This document shows positions 55,154-62,690 of a stretch of DNA of 64,000 nucleotides, one piece after another. A program made the translations under genes and the position numbers. The stretch's first letter is position 1. Every line of letters begins with the position of its first letter. The notes beneath the pieces were generated by a model. It saw nothing but the letters and a program-made list of their open reading frames with translations. It ran no database searches and was not told where the DNA came from. The stretch is taken from NCBI GenBank assembly GCA_014360565.1, contig JACIXH010000001.1:1-64000 (forward strand), in the 5' to 3' direction. Origin of the DNA: Nocardia sp. (lineage in GTDB: Bacteria; Actinomycetota; Actinomycetes; Mycobacteriales; Mycobacteriaceae).

Positions 55154-56212
55154 GTGATCATCGTTCGACCCGGAACACGAGGTACTGACCCTCACCAGCT
55201 CTGCCTACACCCAGAAGCGGTGTGGCCGAGTAGGTATCGATCCAGAGAGGCTCGCAAGGACATCGCGGCCTGGATCGCTGCCGCCAACAGCGACGACGTG
55301 CTCTCAGCGTTCCTCTGGGCCGTCGAAGGCCATTTCGTGAAGGAAGCGCTCGATGGCGTCAATGGTGAGGTCAAGTGGATCGAGGACGTGCGAGACGAGC
55401 TGGCCGATCTTCAACGTTCCTCCAAGCCTTTCGACTTGGAGTGGCAGTACACCCGCCGAGAGATCGACACCGCAATGCGCAGCTTGATGGTCACCGTTGC
55501 GCAGGCTCTCAAACGATGCCGCGAGATCGCCACCAAAGTATCGGAGAACTTCCGCGAGCTGGCCGACCGTTTCGGCATGCCTCCGGGGGATTGCTTCCAG
55601 GCCGCTCTTGACGGAGAGTCTCCGACACAGTCGGCGTACAACCAAATGGATGAATGTCTCAAACTGACTGACGAACTCAAAAGAACCATCAAAGAATTCA
55701 AAGCCACGCAGGCTACCGTGCGCGACATCGACAGCAGGCGAGCGGCCTTCGCTTCGTCAAATAATAGCATCGATGACCGGGAGCTGCAGCGCTGTGACGG
55801 GTCAGGCTTCGAAGAAATCACGGCCTGGGTACTACAACGGGATGGACTCACCATCCTCCGGCGCGGCGGCGGCGCTCGCGACCATGGTGCCGACATTATC
55901 GCCTTGACACCTGCTGGCCGCCGGGTCGTCGTGCAATGCAAGTTTCGGCAAGGCAAGCCGATCGGCCCCGACGTCGTCTATCAGGTCAACGGTACAGCCC
56001 GTCCATTCCACAAGGCCGACATTCCTATCATTGTCACGACAACCTCATTCTCGGCGCAGGCGACCGAATTTGCATTGTCGCAAGACATTTACCTCGTCGA
56101 CGAATGGCGCCTCCGCAAGTGGGCGACATGGGGTGAGAGCATATTCGACGTTCTGGGAATCGCAGAACCAGTCGAAGGTAACGACCCAGCCGTAGAACCA
56201 GGTGCAGCCTGA
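55154..56212 (+). CDS. Mrr-like restriction endonuclease with long helical N-terminus
   Basis: A 352-residue protein. The C-terminal ~125 residues are an Mrr-type PD-(D/E)XK domain: GSGFEEITAWVLQRDG, then GGGARDHGADIIAL and the catalytic VVVQCKFR. These end with the typical EFALSQDIYLVDEWRL. The N-terminal ~220 residues are helical and unrecognised, starting VIIVRPGTRGTD. GTG 55154 appears to be leaderless. Mrr-like enzymes usually cut methylated or otherwise modified DNA; if active here it must tolerate the PglX mark. A truncated homologue of its N-terminus lies at 9491. Confidence 0.82.
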   Translation: MIIVRPGTRGTDPHQLCLHPEAVWPSRYRSREARKDIAAWIAAANSDDVLSAFLWAVEGHFVKEALDGVNGEVKWIEDVRDELADLQRSSKPFDLEWQYTRREIDTAMRSLMVTVAQALKRCREIATKVSENFRELADRFGMPPGDCFQAALDGESPTQSAYNQMDECLKLTDELKRTIKEFKATQATVRDIDSRRAAFASSNNSIDDRELQRCDGSGFEEITAWVLQRDGLTILRRGGGARDHGADIIALTPAGRRVVVQCKFRQGKPIGPDVVYQVNGTARPFHKADIPIIVTTTSFSAQATEFALSQDIYLVDEWRLRKWATWGESIFDVLGIAEPVEGNDPAVEPGAA

Positions 56213-57032
56213 CATGCTGAAGGTGCGTCCGGTCCCGCATCAGGCCGCGCTATTCGACCTACGGTCGGGTCTGTCTCTGTCGTCACCGAGACCTCACGAG
56301 ATCTGCTCCGCCACATCGTGGCTGTGCTGCTCGGACTCGACCTCACGGTCGGAGCGGGTGGTCGACTGACGGCAGATCTAGGTTATGGCTTCCGAAGGAA
56401 GCTCGTAGAGGCTGACACTGAGCACGTTCGCCTTGAGGGCCTCGTGCACAACGACTCATGGTTGAGACGCTGCCTGTCCGTATCTCGCAGCCAGTCTGCG
56501 CGTCCCGTGAAAGTTTGGCTTCGGAGGGCGCGTGAGCGCATCGGCGATGCCATCCCAAGCTGAAGTGAGCGATGCCGCCGGGCGAAGGGGGGAGTTGGCT
56601 CGGCGGCATCGACGGCGGCCACCGACCCACAAGGGGTCCAACATACCGCCGAACTGGGCGACAAACCTTGGGGGGGATTAAGGCTGCCAGCCCGCGCTTC
56701 ATCCTAATCGGGAAGCCCTCGCATGCAACACGGCGAATGGCGCCGAAATCGCATTGAACGACAGCGCACCTGGCAGGCGCGCGGAATGCCGGGCACTGTT
56801 GGCGGCGCGTTCGTCGCAGACGCTGTCGCGGCGACGGCCGTCAGCGTACCAAAGCGATCTAGCTGGTTGTTGCGAACCTCGCAGCGCCGCAAGCAAATTC
56901 GAATACCGATGCCGAGATGCAACGCTGAAGCCACTCCACGAATGCGGCTGCCCCAAGTCTCTGCGATCGTCGAACTCCAAGGCGTCAGCTCGGGCGATCG
57001 GCGCTCGGCGAGTCGAGTTCGGGTGTGGTTGG
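56213..57032. other. 820-bp region without a well-supported gene
   Basis: A weak 81-codon plus-strand ORF (56318-56563, MAVLLGLDLTVGAGGRLTADL...) looks protein-like and continues the reading frame of the Mrr-like gene after its stop, so it may be a decayed 3' extension or a small gene. It has no clear ribosome-binding site. Beyond a hairpin at 56571-56610, the rest holds no supported feature. Confidence 0.4.
56571..56610. terminator. Inverted repeat GATGCCGCC / GGCGGCATC
   Basis: Perfect 9-bp arms at 56571-56579 and 56602-56610 with a 22-base loop that contains a G-run. Possible terminator for upstream transcripts. Confidence 0.4.
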
Positions 57033-57527
57033 ATGGTGGGCGTGTTCAACGGATCGGCGGTCAATTCGGCGGTCGATCGCATTTTCACCATGGCGACGGC
57101 GGGGCAGTCTCAGTCACTGGATGGGTTGGTGGAGGCGGTTTCTCGGCTCCGGGGGCGACCGTTGCGGGTGGTTGAGGATTCGGTGCTACCGACGGGGGTG
57201 TTCGGGCAGTGGGTTCACTATCGGGATCACGATGAGGTGAGTGTCGCGTCCTGGGTACAGACTCGAGACCGGACCATTGCCCACGAGCTGGGTCACATCG
57301 TGCTGGGGCATCAGGGACTACCGGTGCTGGAGCTGGCGCAGTCGGTGCTGCCGACAGGGATGCACGAGATGGCTGCGCTGATGTTGCGCCGGGAGTGCGG
57401 GAATGCAGCTGCGGCCGAGGAGGAATTGGCTGCCGAGCAGTTCGCGAGCTTGCTGCTGAATCGCTTGCAGCGGATCGGTCGCAAAGAGCCGCGGTTGCGG
57501 TCTCGCTGGGGTGAGGCGCTGGGATGA
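57033..57527 (+). CDS. ImmA/IrrE family metallopeptidase
   Basis: A 164-residue protein with the zinc motif HELGH (84-88) in TIAHELGHIVLGH and a downstream acidic helix (EELAAEQFASLLL) that supplies the third ligand. ImmA/IrrE peptidases cleave XRE-type regulators. An XRE gene closes this module at 59190-59627 on the opposite strand. ATG 57033 is chosen because similarity starts near here; GTG codons at 57036 and 57042 are alternatives. The next gene's ATG overlaps its stop. Confidence 0.85.
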   Translation: MVGVFNGSAVNSAVDRIFTMATAGQSQSLDGLVEAVSRLRGRPLRVVEDSVLPTGVFGQWVHYRDHDEVSVASWVQTRDRTIAHELGHIVLGHQGLPVLELAQSVLPTGMHEMAALMLRRECGNAAAAEEELAAEQFASLLLNRLQRIGRKEPRLRSRWGEALG

Positions 57528-58603
57528 ACGCAATGGTTCTGGCGCCCCTGATGTGGATCGCGGTGGCGAGCAGGGCGTGGCGGTGGTGGTGGTCGCGCAG
57601 TTGGGTGCTGGGGAGCATGGTCGTGGCATTGGGTGTTGTCGCCGTGCATTTGAGTTTGAACATCCCGGCGGTGGAGACACTGGTGCAAACCGTCGTGCCG
57701 ATCCCCAATTTTTCGACCGGATTGCGCATGGTGCTGTTCAACTTGATGGCGGCCTCCTCGGGGGTCCTGGCGTTGGCCGTGACGAGCGACCCGGAGAAGG
57801 TCGCGCGTGGGGCGCGGGTACTCGGCCTGATCGCGGTGGTCGGTTCCGTGGTGGCGATGGCGATTTTCGTCTGCGCGCCAACGGTTCCGCAAGCGGCAGA
57901 TGGATTCGAGTTCGACATCTCCTTCAGTCATCTGCCTGGATATGCTGAGGCCGGCATCGCCGGTGCGCTGTTCCCGGCGCTGCTGTGCCCTGCGCTGATG
58001 GTGATGACCTCTCGTGCCGCGGATGTGCGTAGCCTGACCGGCTGGAGTTTGACTCTCCTGTCGGTGGGGTTGGCCTCGGCGACGGCGTGGGCGTGGATTC
58101 GGTTGAGCTACTTCGTGGCGGTGCGTTATCTCAGTGCGCCTCAGCTGCCCGTGGTTTTCGAGGTGACCCGGGCGGTTTCCGCTGTGGGTGTGCTGGTGAT
58201 CTTCGTGGGCATGATGTTGTCGCCGGTCGTGTCGCGGGTGCGTGCGCAGCGGATTCTGTGGGCGATCGGCCCACTGCATCGGGAGCTGGTGTCGCGCTGG
58301 CCGGGAGTTCGCCGACCGTCCCGACGGGGCAGCAGCACCGAAGAGCGGGCCAGTGACCGGGTCACCGAGTTGCTGGACGCATTGAGCATGGAAGCCCAGC
58401 GCGCCGCACAACCCAACGTTTACGTCGCACACTCCTCGGAAGTGGCTGCGGCAGCATCAGATTGGCTGTTGCATGCGCGACCGTCGCCAGCGTTCAACAG
58501 CGCCGGTATTCGATCGGCGGCGCTCGAGGCGGAACTCGACCGCAGGTGGGCGTTGACCTTGGCACGGAAATATCGGGATGGACAACGGGAGGTTTCGGCG
58601 TGA
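57524..58603 (+). CDS. MAB_1171c-type putative integral membrane transporter
   Basis: A 359-residue protein. About seven hydrophobic segments fill residues 1-240 (for example WVLGSMVVALGVVAVHLSL, VLGLIAVVGSVVAMAIFVC, AVSAVGVLVIFVGMMLSP), followed by a soluble helical tail (IGPLHRELVSRWPGVRR). This architecture and the ImmA/IrrE neighbour fit the MAB_1171c family of putative transporters of unknown substrate. ATG 57524 overlaps the upstream stop, and its own stop overlaps the GTG of the next gene. Confidence 0.72.
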   Translation: MNAMVLAPLMWIAVASRAWRWWWSRSWVLGSMVVALGVVAVHLSLNIPAVETLVQTVVPIPNFSTGLRMVLFNLMAASSGVLALAVTSDPEKVARGARVLGLIAVVGSVVAMAIFVCAPTVPQAADGFEFDISFSHLPGYAEAGIAGALFPALLCPALMVMTSRAADVRSLTGWSLTLLSVGLASATAWAWIRLSYFVAVRYLSAPQLPVVFEVTRAVSAVGVLVIFVGMMLSPVVSRVRAQRILWAIGPLHRELVSRWPGVRRPSRRGSSTEERASDRVTELLDALSMEAQRAAQPNVYVAHSSEVAAAASDWLLHARPSPAFNSAGIRSAALEAELDRRWALTLARKYRDGQREVSA

Positions 58604-59187
58604 CGGAAACGATGGCACCGCAAGCGCGCGCGGCTCGGGTGATCACTGAACTCGGGGCGCCCTGGGTGATCAATATCGTGACCGGGACGATCGCCGGGTT
58701 CGCTGTGGGGGCTCCCGGGTGGGGGCTTTTCGTCGCCGCGATTACGGGCGGGATCCCGATGATCATCATCTTGGCCGGGGTGCGGGGCGGTATCGCCAGC
58801 GATCACCATGTGACCGATATCGACGGTCGGCGTTGGGTGATTCCGGCGATTCTGGGCATCGTGGGGGTGGGCCTGATCGTCGAGATCGTGCAGGGCGCCC
58901 CGCGCGCTCTGATCGCGTGGACGGTGGCGGGGCTGGTTGTCCTGTTCGGCATCGGAATCGTGACCGTGATCGGCAAATGGAAGGTCAGTGTCCATACCGC
59001 CGTGAGTGCGGGAACCACGGTCCTGCTGGCGTTGATCGCCTCACCGTGGTTTCTTGCCGCGTTGCCACTGACTGTCGTGAATGGATGGTCGCGAGTGTGG
59101 CTAGGTGACCACACTCGCGGACAGGTTGTTGTCGGCTCCTTCGTGGGCGCGGCGCTCGCCGCTGCCGCCTATCTGCTGGTGTCCTGA
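58600..59187 (+). CDS. PAP2-like phosphatase-fold membrane protein
   Basis: A 195-residue protein with five or six membrane segments. The second half has the spacing of a PAP2 phosphatase: KWKVSVHTAVSAG in place of the PSGH motif, then GWSRVWLGDHTRGQV, keeping the Ser-Arg ... His-x3 pattern of the third motif. The first motif (KX6RP) is not obvious, so activity is uncertain. GTG 58600 overlaps the preceding TGA. It forms a three-gene coupled unit with the metallopeptidase and the membrane protein. Confidence 0.72.
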   Translation: MTETMAPQARAARVITELGAPWVINIVTGTIAGFAVGAPGWGLFVAAITGGIPMIIILAGVRGGIASDHHVTDIDGRRWVIPAILGIVGVGLIVEIVQGAPRALIAWTVAGLVVLFGIGIVTVIGKWKVSVHTAVSAGTTVLLALIASPWFLAALPLTVVNGWSRVWLGDHTRGQVVVGSFVGAALAAAAYLLVS

Positions 59188-59189
59188 AA

Positions 59190-59627
59190 TCAGCCGTCCG
59201 CGTCGCCTTCGGCAGTGCTGCGGCGGAGCTCCCGGAACCCGACCTCGAACACCTTGGCAGGGTCGTAGCTGCGGGCCGCGACCTGTTCGGCACCCGAATC
59301 GCGGATCGTGCTGATCCACTCGATATGACGCCGGATCTCAGCATAGGACTCCGGTGACCCGAAATAGTCGATCGGGACGCGGAACACGGTGGCGATGTCG
59401 CTCACCGTCGGCAACGTGGGTGACCGCCGCTTACCTGACAACAGTTGTGACATAAGGCCGGTGGTCATCCCGCCACCGTTGGCCCTGATCATGTCGACCA
59501 CCTCGGTCTGACTGTAGGGACCCCGTCCGCGCGGATACACCGTCTCGAAGAGAAACCTCAGTCGTTGAGCAAACGCAGGACCGCTCTCGGATTCCGTTGG
59601 CGCGTCATAATTTTCGAGGTTCGACAT
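59190..59627 (-). CDS. XRE-family HTH regulator
   Basis: A 145-residue protein. The HTH covers about residues 18-75 (YSQTEVVDMIRANGGGMTTG, then MSQLLSGKRRSPTLPTV). The C-terminal tail is helical (AARSYDPAKVFEVGFREL). ATG 59627 is preceded by AGGAGGT, a better start than the upstream TTG. It is convergent with the ImmA-MAB_1171c-PAP2 unit with two bases between stops. It is the likely target of the ImmA/IrrE peptidase and the likely binder of the palindromes at 59707-59731. Confidence 0.85.
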   Translation of the reverse strand: MSNLENYDAPTESESGPAFAQRLRFLFETVYPRGRGPYSQTEVVDMIRANGGGMTTGLMSQLLSGKRRSPTLPTVSDIATVFRVPIDYFGSPESYAEIRRHIEWISTIRDSGAEQVAARSYDPAKVFEVGFRELRRSTAEGDADG

Positions 59628-59706
59628 ACCTCGGACCTCCTTTTTCACCGCCAGTCAGCGCACCCTCCCGACGCAACTCCATGGCTACCTTATCCATAAT
59701 CACAAC

Positions 59707-59731
59707 TTGCTTCTGCAACTTGCACTAGCAA
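59707..59731. promoter_or_regulatory. Two adjacent TTGC-N4-GCAA palindromes, operator of the XRE gene
   Basis: TTGCttctGCAA (59707-59718) and TTGCactaGCAA (59720-59731) are separated by one base, 80-105 bp upstream of the XRE start. Tandem dyads of this kind are typical XRE operators, and autoregulation is likely. Confidence 0.65.
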
Positions 59732-59847
59732 GCCACCCCCGCTTAAGGTCACCGTAGCCGACCTGACCGGTCGGCATGGGGCTGCCCTGACCATTGGGGA
59801 GTCCCGGTTCGCTCGAGAAGGGGGCAAGCGAACCGAACAAGGATGGC

Positions 59848-59889
59848 AGGTACCGCGCGGTACACACTGGCGTGCATCCCGCGGTACCT
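59848..59889. repeat. Repeated GGTACCGCG half-sites
   Basis: AGGTACCGCG (59848-59857) and CGCGGTACCT (59880-59889) are perfect 10-bp inverted arms. The left arm also starts the palindrome GTACCGCGCGGTAC. They lie in the gene-poor 59732-60178 region, which otherwise shows only weak ORFs. Confidence 0.5.
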
Positions 59890-60178
59890 CCTTCTATCGC
59901 TCTAGGCCGATCTGCTCGCGATCGGCGCCCCATAGAGGTCACCGAATGGCGAATTGACGTGTCGGCTATGGATCCCGAGATAGGCGGCAACTCCCGACCC
60001 GGCCTAATCAAGCTCTCGACAGACTGCGCAGTCAGCATGTTCTCCGACTGCGTCAACTCGAACCGCTGCATCATCTACCTGCGCGACCTCGCCGCCCACA
60101 ATCGGCAACCAGCAGTGCGGGCGCTCGCCGAACAGGTCCCGCCGCGTCGCCTGGTGCGGAGTCCTGCGAGTTCGGACC

Positions 60179-60466
60179 CTACAGTCGTGGATCGTGCACG
60201 AGCCGGAAGTCGTGCAATGGCTCGCCCCGGCCGCCGGCGGCGGTGAACTCGCGGCCGATGACTTCGCCGTCCGGGATGGTGCAGTCGCGGCCGATCACCG
60301 CGGCTGACAGGATCAGCGGGGCCTGGTGCGTGTGCCGTGGCGTCACGCAGTGAGCGTCATCGCCCACGGTCAGCATCACCCACAACGGCACCCGACCGTC
60401 AGGGAGAGCGCAATAGTCGTCGCCGGTACTGGCACTATTGAAGTCGATGCCGTCCTGATCACCCAT
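60179..60466 (-). CDS. Hypothetical 95-residue protein
   Basis: From ATG 60466 (AAAGG 10 bases upstream): MGDQDGIDFNSASTGDDYC... VPLWVMLTVGDDAH... RLVHDPRL. No family is recognised. It lies 78 bp downstream of the TrmO-like gene on the same strand and probably shares its transcript. The composition is ordinary, but a spurious ORF cannot be excluded. Confidence 0.4.
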   Translation of the reverse strand: MGDQDGIDFNSASTGDDYCALPDGRVPLWVMLTVGDDAHCVTPRHTHQAPLILSAAVIGRDCTIPDGEVIGREFTAAGGRGEPLHDFRLVHDPRL

Positions 60467-60544
60467 GCGGCTGCGCCTTTCTGGCATTCGTCTGCGACCA
60501 GCGACCCCTCAGCGTGGCTGCCGTGTCGGGAGCAGATCGCACGG

Positions 60545-61015
60545 TCAGAAGTAGTCCCTGAGCATCTCGGTCGACCACGGCGCCTGCTCGACGTCGCCGC
60601 GAGGCCCGAACTCGGCGAACCACGGCTTGATATCGAACACAGGAGTGCCGTCAACGGCGTCCAGCTCAGCCACGTGGAGATTGAGACCGTCGACGCGAAG
60701 AAGTCTGGCGCGGGAGACTCCGAGCCAGTTGACGCGACGCATGTTGCGGTGCCCGAAGATCCCGACCTCGGGCCATTCGGGGTTGTCGCGTGCGCTGCGG
60801 GCACCGAAGTGGAGATCGGACTGATCGGCCAGATGGAAGCGGAACACGACCTCAACGTGGGAGAACTGTTCGAGCCCTTTGACGGAATCTTCGCTGAACC
60901 GCGGATCATCGATCCTGATGATCGTCTCAGTGCCGCCCCAATGATCGTCCGTGGGCTCACGGCGCCCACCGATCACGTGTGCGATCGGCACCACTTCGAA
61001 CTTCTCGTCAGTCAT
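60545..61015 (-). CDS. TrmO/TsaA-like (UPF0066) domain protein
   Basis: A 156-residue protein. VVPIAHVIGGRREP starts the domain, followed by RFSEDSVKGLEQFSHVEVVF. The region FGHRNMRRVNWLGVSRARLL corresponds to the R-PNPIG-LS-V-LL block of TrmO but lacks the usual PNPIG residues. LDAVDGTPVFDIKPW is the classic end. TrmO methylates N6-threonylcarbamoyl-adenosine in tRNA; this divergent copy may have another methyltransfer role. ATG 61015 is 10 bp after the regulator's stop. Confidence 0.75.
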   Translation of the reverse strand: MTDEKFEVVPIAHVIGGRREPTDDHWGGTETIIRIDDPRFSEDSVKGLEQFSHVEVVFRFHLADQSDLHFGARSARDNPEWPEVGIFGHRNMRRVNWLGVSRARLLRVDGLNLHVAELDAVDGTPVFDIKPWFAEFGPRGDVEQAPWSTEMLRDYF

Positions 61016-61025
61016 CGTTGCGTTC

Positions 61026-62300
61026 CTATATCCCTTGTGCTTGAAGGTATTCAGTGGCTCGGTCATCAACTTCGGCCAGTCCCGCCACCGCCGATCCACG
61101 ATGTGTTGCGACGGCGGCGCGGATGCCGTGCGCCACGGCGCGTGTGCGACCCGATTGAACCTGCCCCATCGACAGCAGCGCCGACTTCCACGTCGCGCAG
61201 GCTATTTCGAGGGCTCCGCGCTTTGCCTGCACCGCGCCCAGGTAGCCGAGGGTGACCGCGTGAGTTCGCGCGAACGCCTGCGCCTTGCGTTTGCGCACGC
61301 TGCGTTCGAACTGTTGAGCCGCGCCTTCAAGATCGCCGGAATCACGCAGAACACAAGCAGTTTCGTGGGCCAGGCTCGCCTCGGTGAAGAAGAACACCCG
61401 CGAGGGTTCAGCGATTGAGCTCGATGCCGATGCGAGATCCTGTTCGGCGACGATCACAGCCTTCGCGGCCTCCGAGGGATGGCCGGCAGCGCTGAGGGCT
61501 TTCGCGTGAACGATCTTGAGCAATGCGCGCTCGCGTGGCGTGGCGGTGCTGTATCGGGAGCCAGCGACGGAGGCTTCGGCCAATTCGAGCCCTTCCGTGG
61601 CGTGTCCGAGGTCGATGGCCTGGTGTGCCATCGCACGCAAGATGTGGCCGGTCAGCGGAGCGTCTTCCGCCTCGGCAGCGAGCTTGGTGGCTGTCGCGAA
61701 ATAGCGCTGAGCCGCGGAGTGCTCGTCGTTGTCGAAGGCCATCCATCCTGCCAAGTACGCCATCTCAGCCGCTGCCGCGAACATGTCATGGCGTACGACT
61801 TCGTCTGTGTAGGTGCCGTTGAGGTAGTCGACGACCTCACTGCTGAGGTACTGGACAACAGCGCGTCGCCCGTGGCCACCGCCCATGCGCTGTTCGATTT
61901 GGGAGAACAGCGTCATGACGTTGCGGACGTCGGTGACGTCGGAAGATCCGACGTGCCGGATCGTGCTCTGAGCTCTTGCCACTGGCGCAGCGGTGTCGAG
62001 CCATCCAGGCAGCAGTACCGAGGCACCCAATGCTGTCGAGTACCCGCCACGCAGAAACGCGCGTCTTTCCACGTCAGCCTTTCCAAGGTCGGCGAGGGTA
62101 GCGACTGGATCTCGAAGGCCACCGAATCGCGTCTCGTAACACGCTATGACATCCGGCGGGGGTGTGCGCTCGCCGGTCTCGTAGTAGGCCAGCGCGGACT
62201 TCCCGCGATGGATCTGGCCTGCCAACGCAGCCAACGACACGCCCGCGGCCTCGCGGGCGGCTCGAAGCTGCGCACCGACGATAGCGCCGTGACTGTCCAT
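61026..62300 (-). CDS. XRE-family HTH regulator with TPR-like repeats
   Basis: A 424-residue protein. The N-terminal HTH (LRAAREAAGVSLAALAGQIH, then GKSALAYYETGERTP) is followed by DVERRAFLRGG and a long array of TPR-type helices (LAGWMAFDNDEHSAAQRYF). This is a common actinomycete regulator type, close in layout to the partial gene at 62691. A TTGTCGGACAA palindrome lies about 80 bp upstream of its start. It is probably co-transcribed with the TrmO-like gene. Confidence 0.85.
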   Translation of the reverse strand: MDSHGAIVGAQLRAAREAAGVSLAALAGQIHRGKSALAYYETGERTPPPDVIACYETRFGGLRDPVATLADLGKADVERRAFLRGGYSTALGASVLLPGWLDTAAPVARAQSTIRHVGSSDVTDVRNVMTLFSQIEQRMGGGHGRRAVVQYLSSEVVDYLNGTYTDEVVRHDMFAAAAEMAYLAGWMAFDNDEHSAAQRYFATATKLAAEAEDAPLTGHILRAMAHQAIDLGHATEGLELAEASVAGSRYSTATPRERALLKIVHAKALSAAGHPSEAAKAVIVAEQDLASASSSIAEPSRVFFFTEASLAHETACVLRDSGDLEGAAQQFERSVRKRKAQAFARTHAVTLGYLGAVQAKRGALEIACATWKSALLSMGQVQSGRTRAVAHGIRAAVATHRGSAVAGLAEVDDRATEYLQAQGI

Positions 62301-62376
62301 GCTGTCGAATCATGCCAGCCTGTGGACACGTTGTGGACGGCAAATCTCGCTGAGAATCCACCAGCGTCGCCTGAAC

Positions 62377-62389
62377 CTTGTCGGACAAC
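62377..62389. promoter_or_regulatory. TTGTCGGACAA palindrome upstream of the XRE-TPR gene
   Basis: The 11-bp palindrome at 62378-62388 is identical to the core of 50201-50213 in the biosynthetic region. It is in the 62301-62690 intergenic space, in the promoter position for the minus-strand regulator. Confidence 0.45.
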
Positions 62390-62690
62390 CGCTGTGTTAC
62401 ATCGGCTTTAGTCCCACGAGCTGTACCGCCGCCACTAGGCAGGAGGTTACGTGCCAGCTGTCCATCGAATCGAACGGCTTCCGCTAGATGGCCGTCGTCA
62501 TCAGCTCCGCTCGGCTCCCATCGAGGATTGCTGGGCACAAGCGTCGCCGACAACGGCCGGACCGTCAGATGGCCTCGGGTTCAGGCACGATGTCGGTCAT
62601 TCCGGGCGCGCAGGTACACGGACATGGCATCACCTGTACCCACGCAACTGCTCGCGCGAACAATGCGGCGGGCCATGGGAATATGTGAGG
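62390..62690. other. Gap between two XRE-TPR genes
   Basis: A plus-strand ORF from GTG 62451, after AGGAGG at 62440-62445, runs antisense into the neighbouring regulator and resembles no family; it is not called. I see nothing else. Confidence 0.4.

Noticed and set aside
54679-55188. 169-codon plus-strand ORF between the APH-type and Mrr-like genes
   Set aside because: It starts inside the APH gene, contains the terminator hairpin and the Mrr promoter, and resembles no family.
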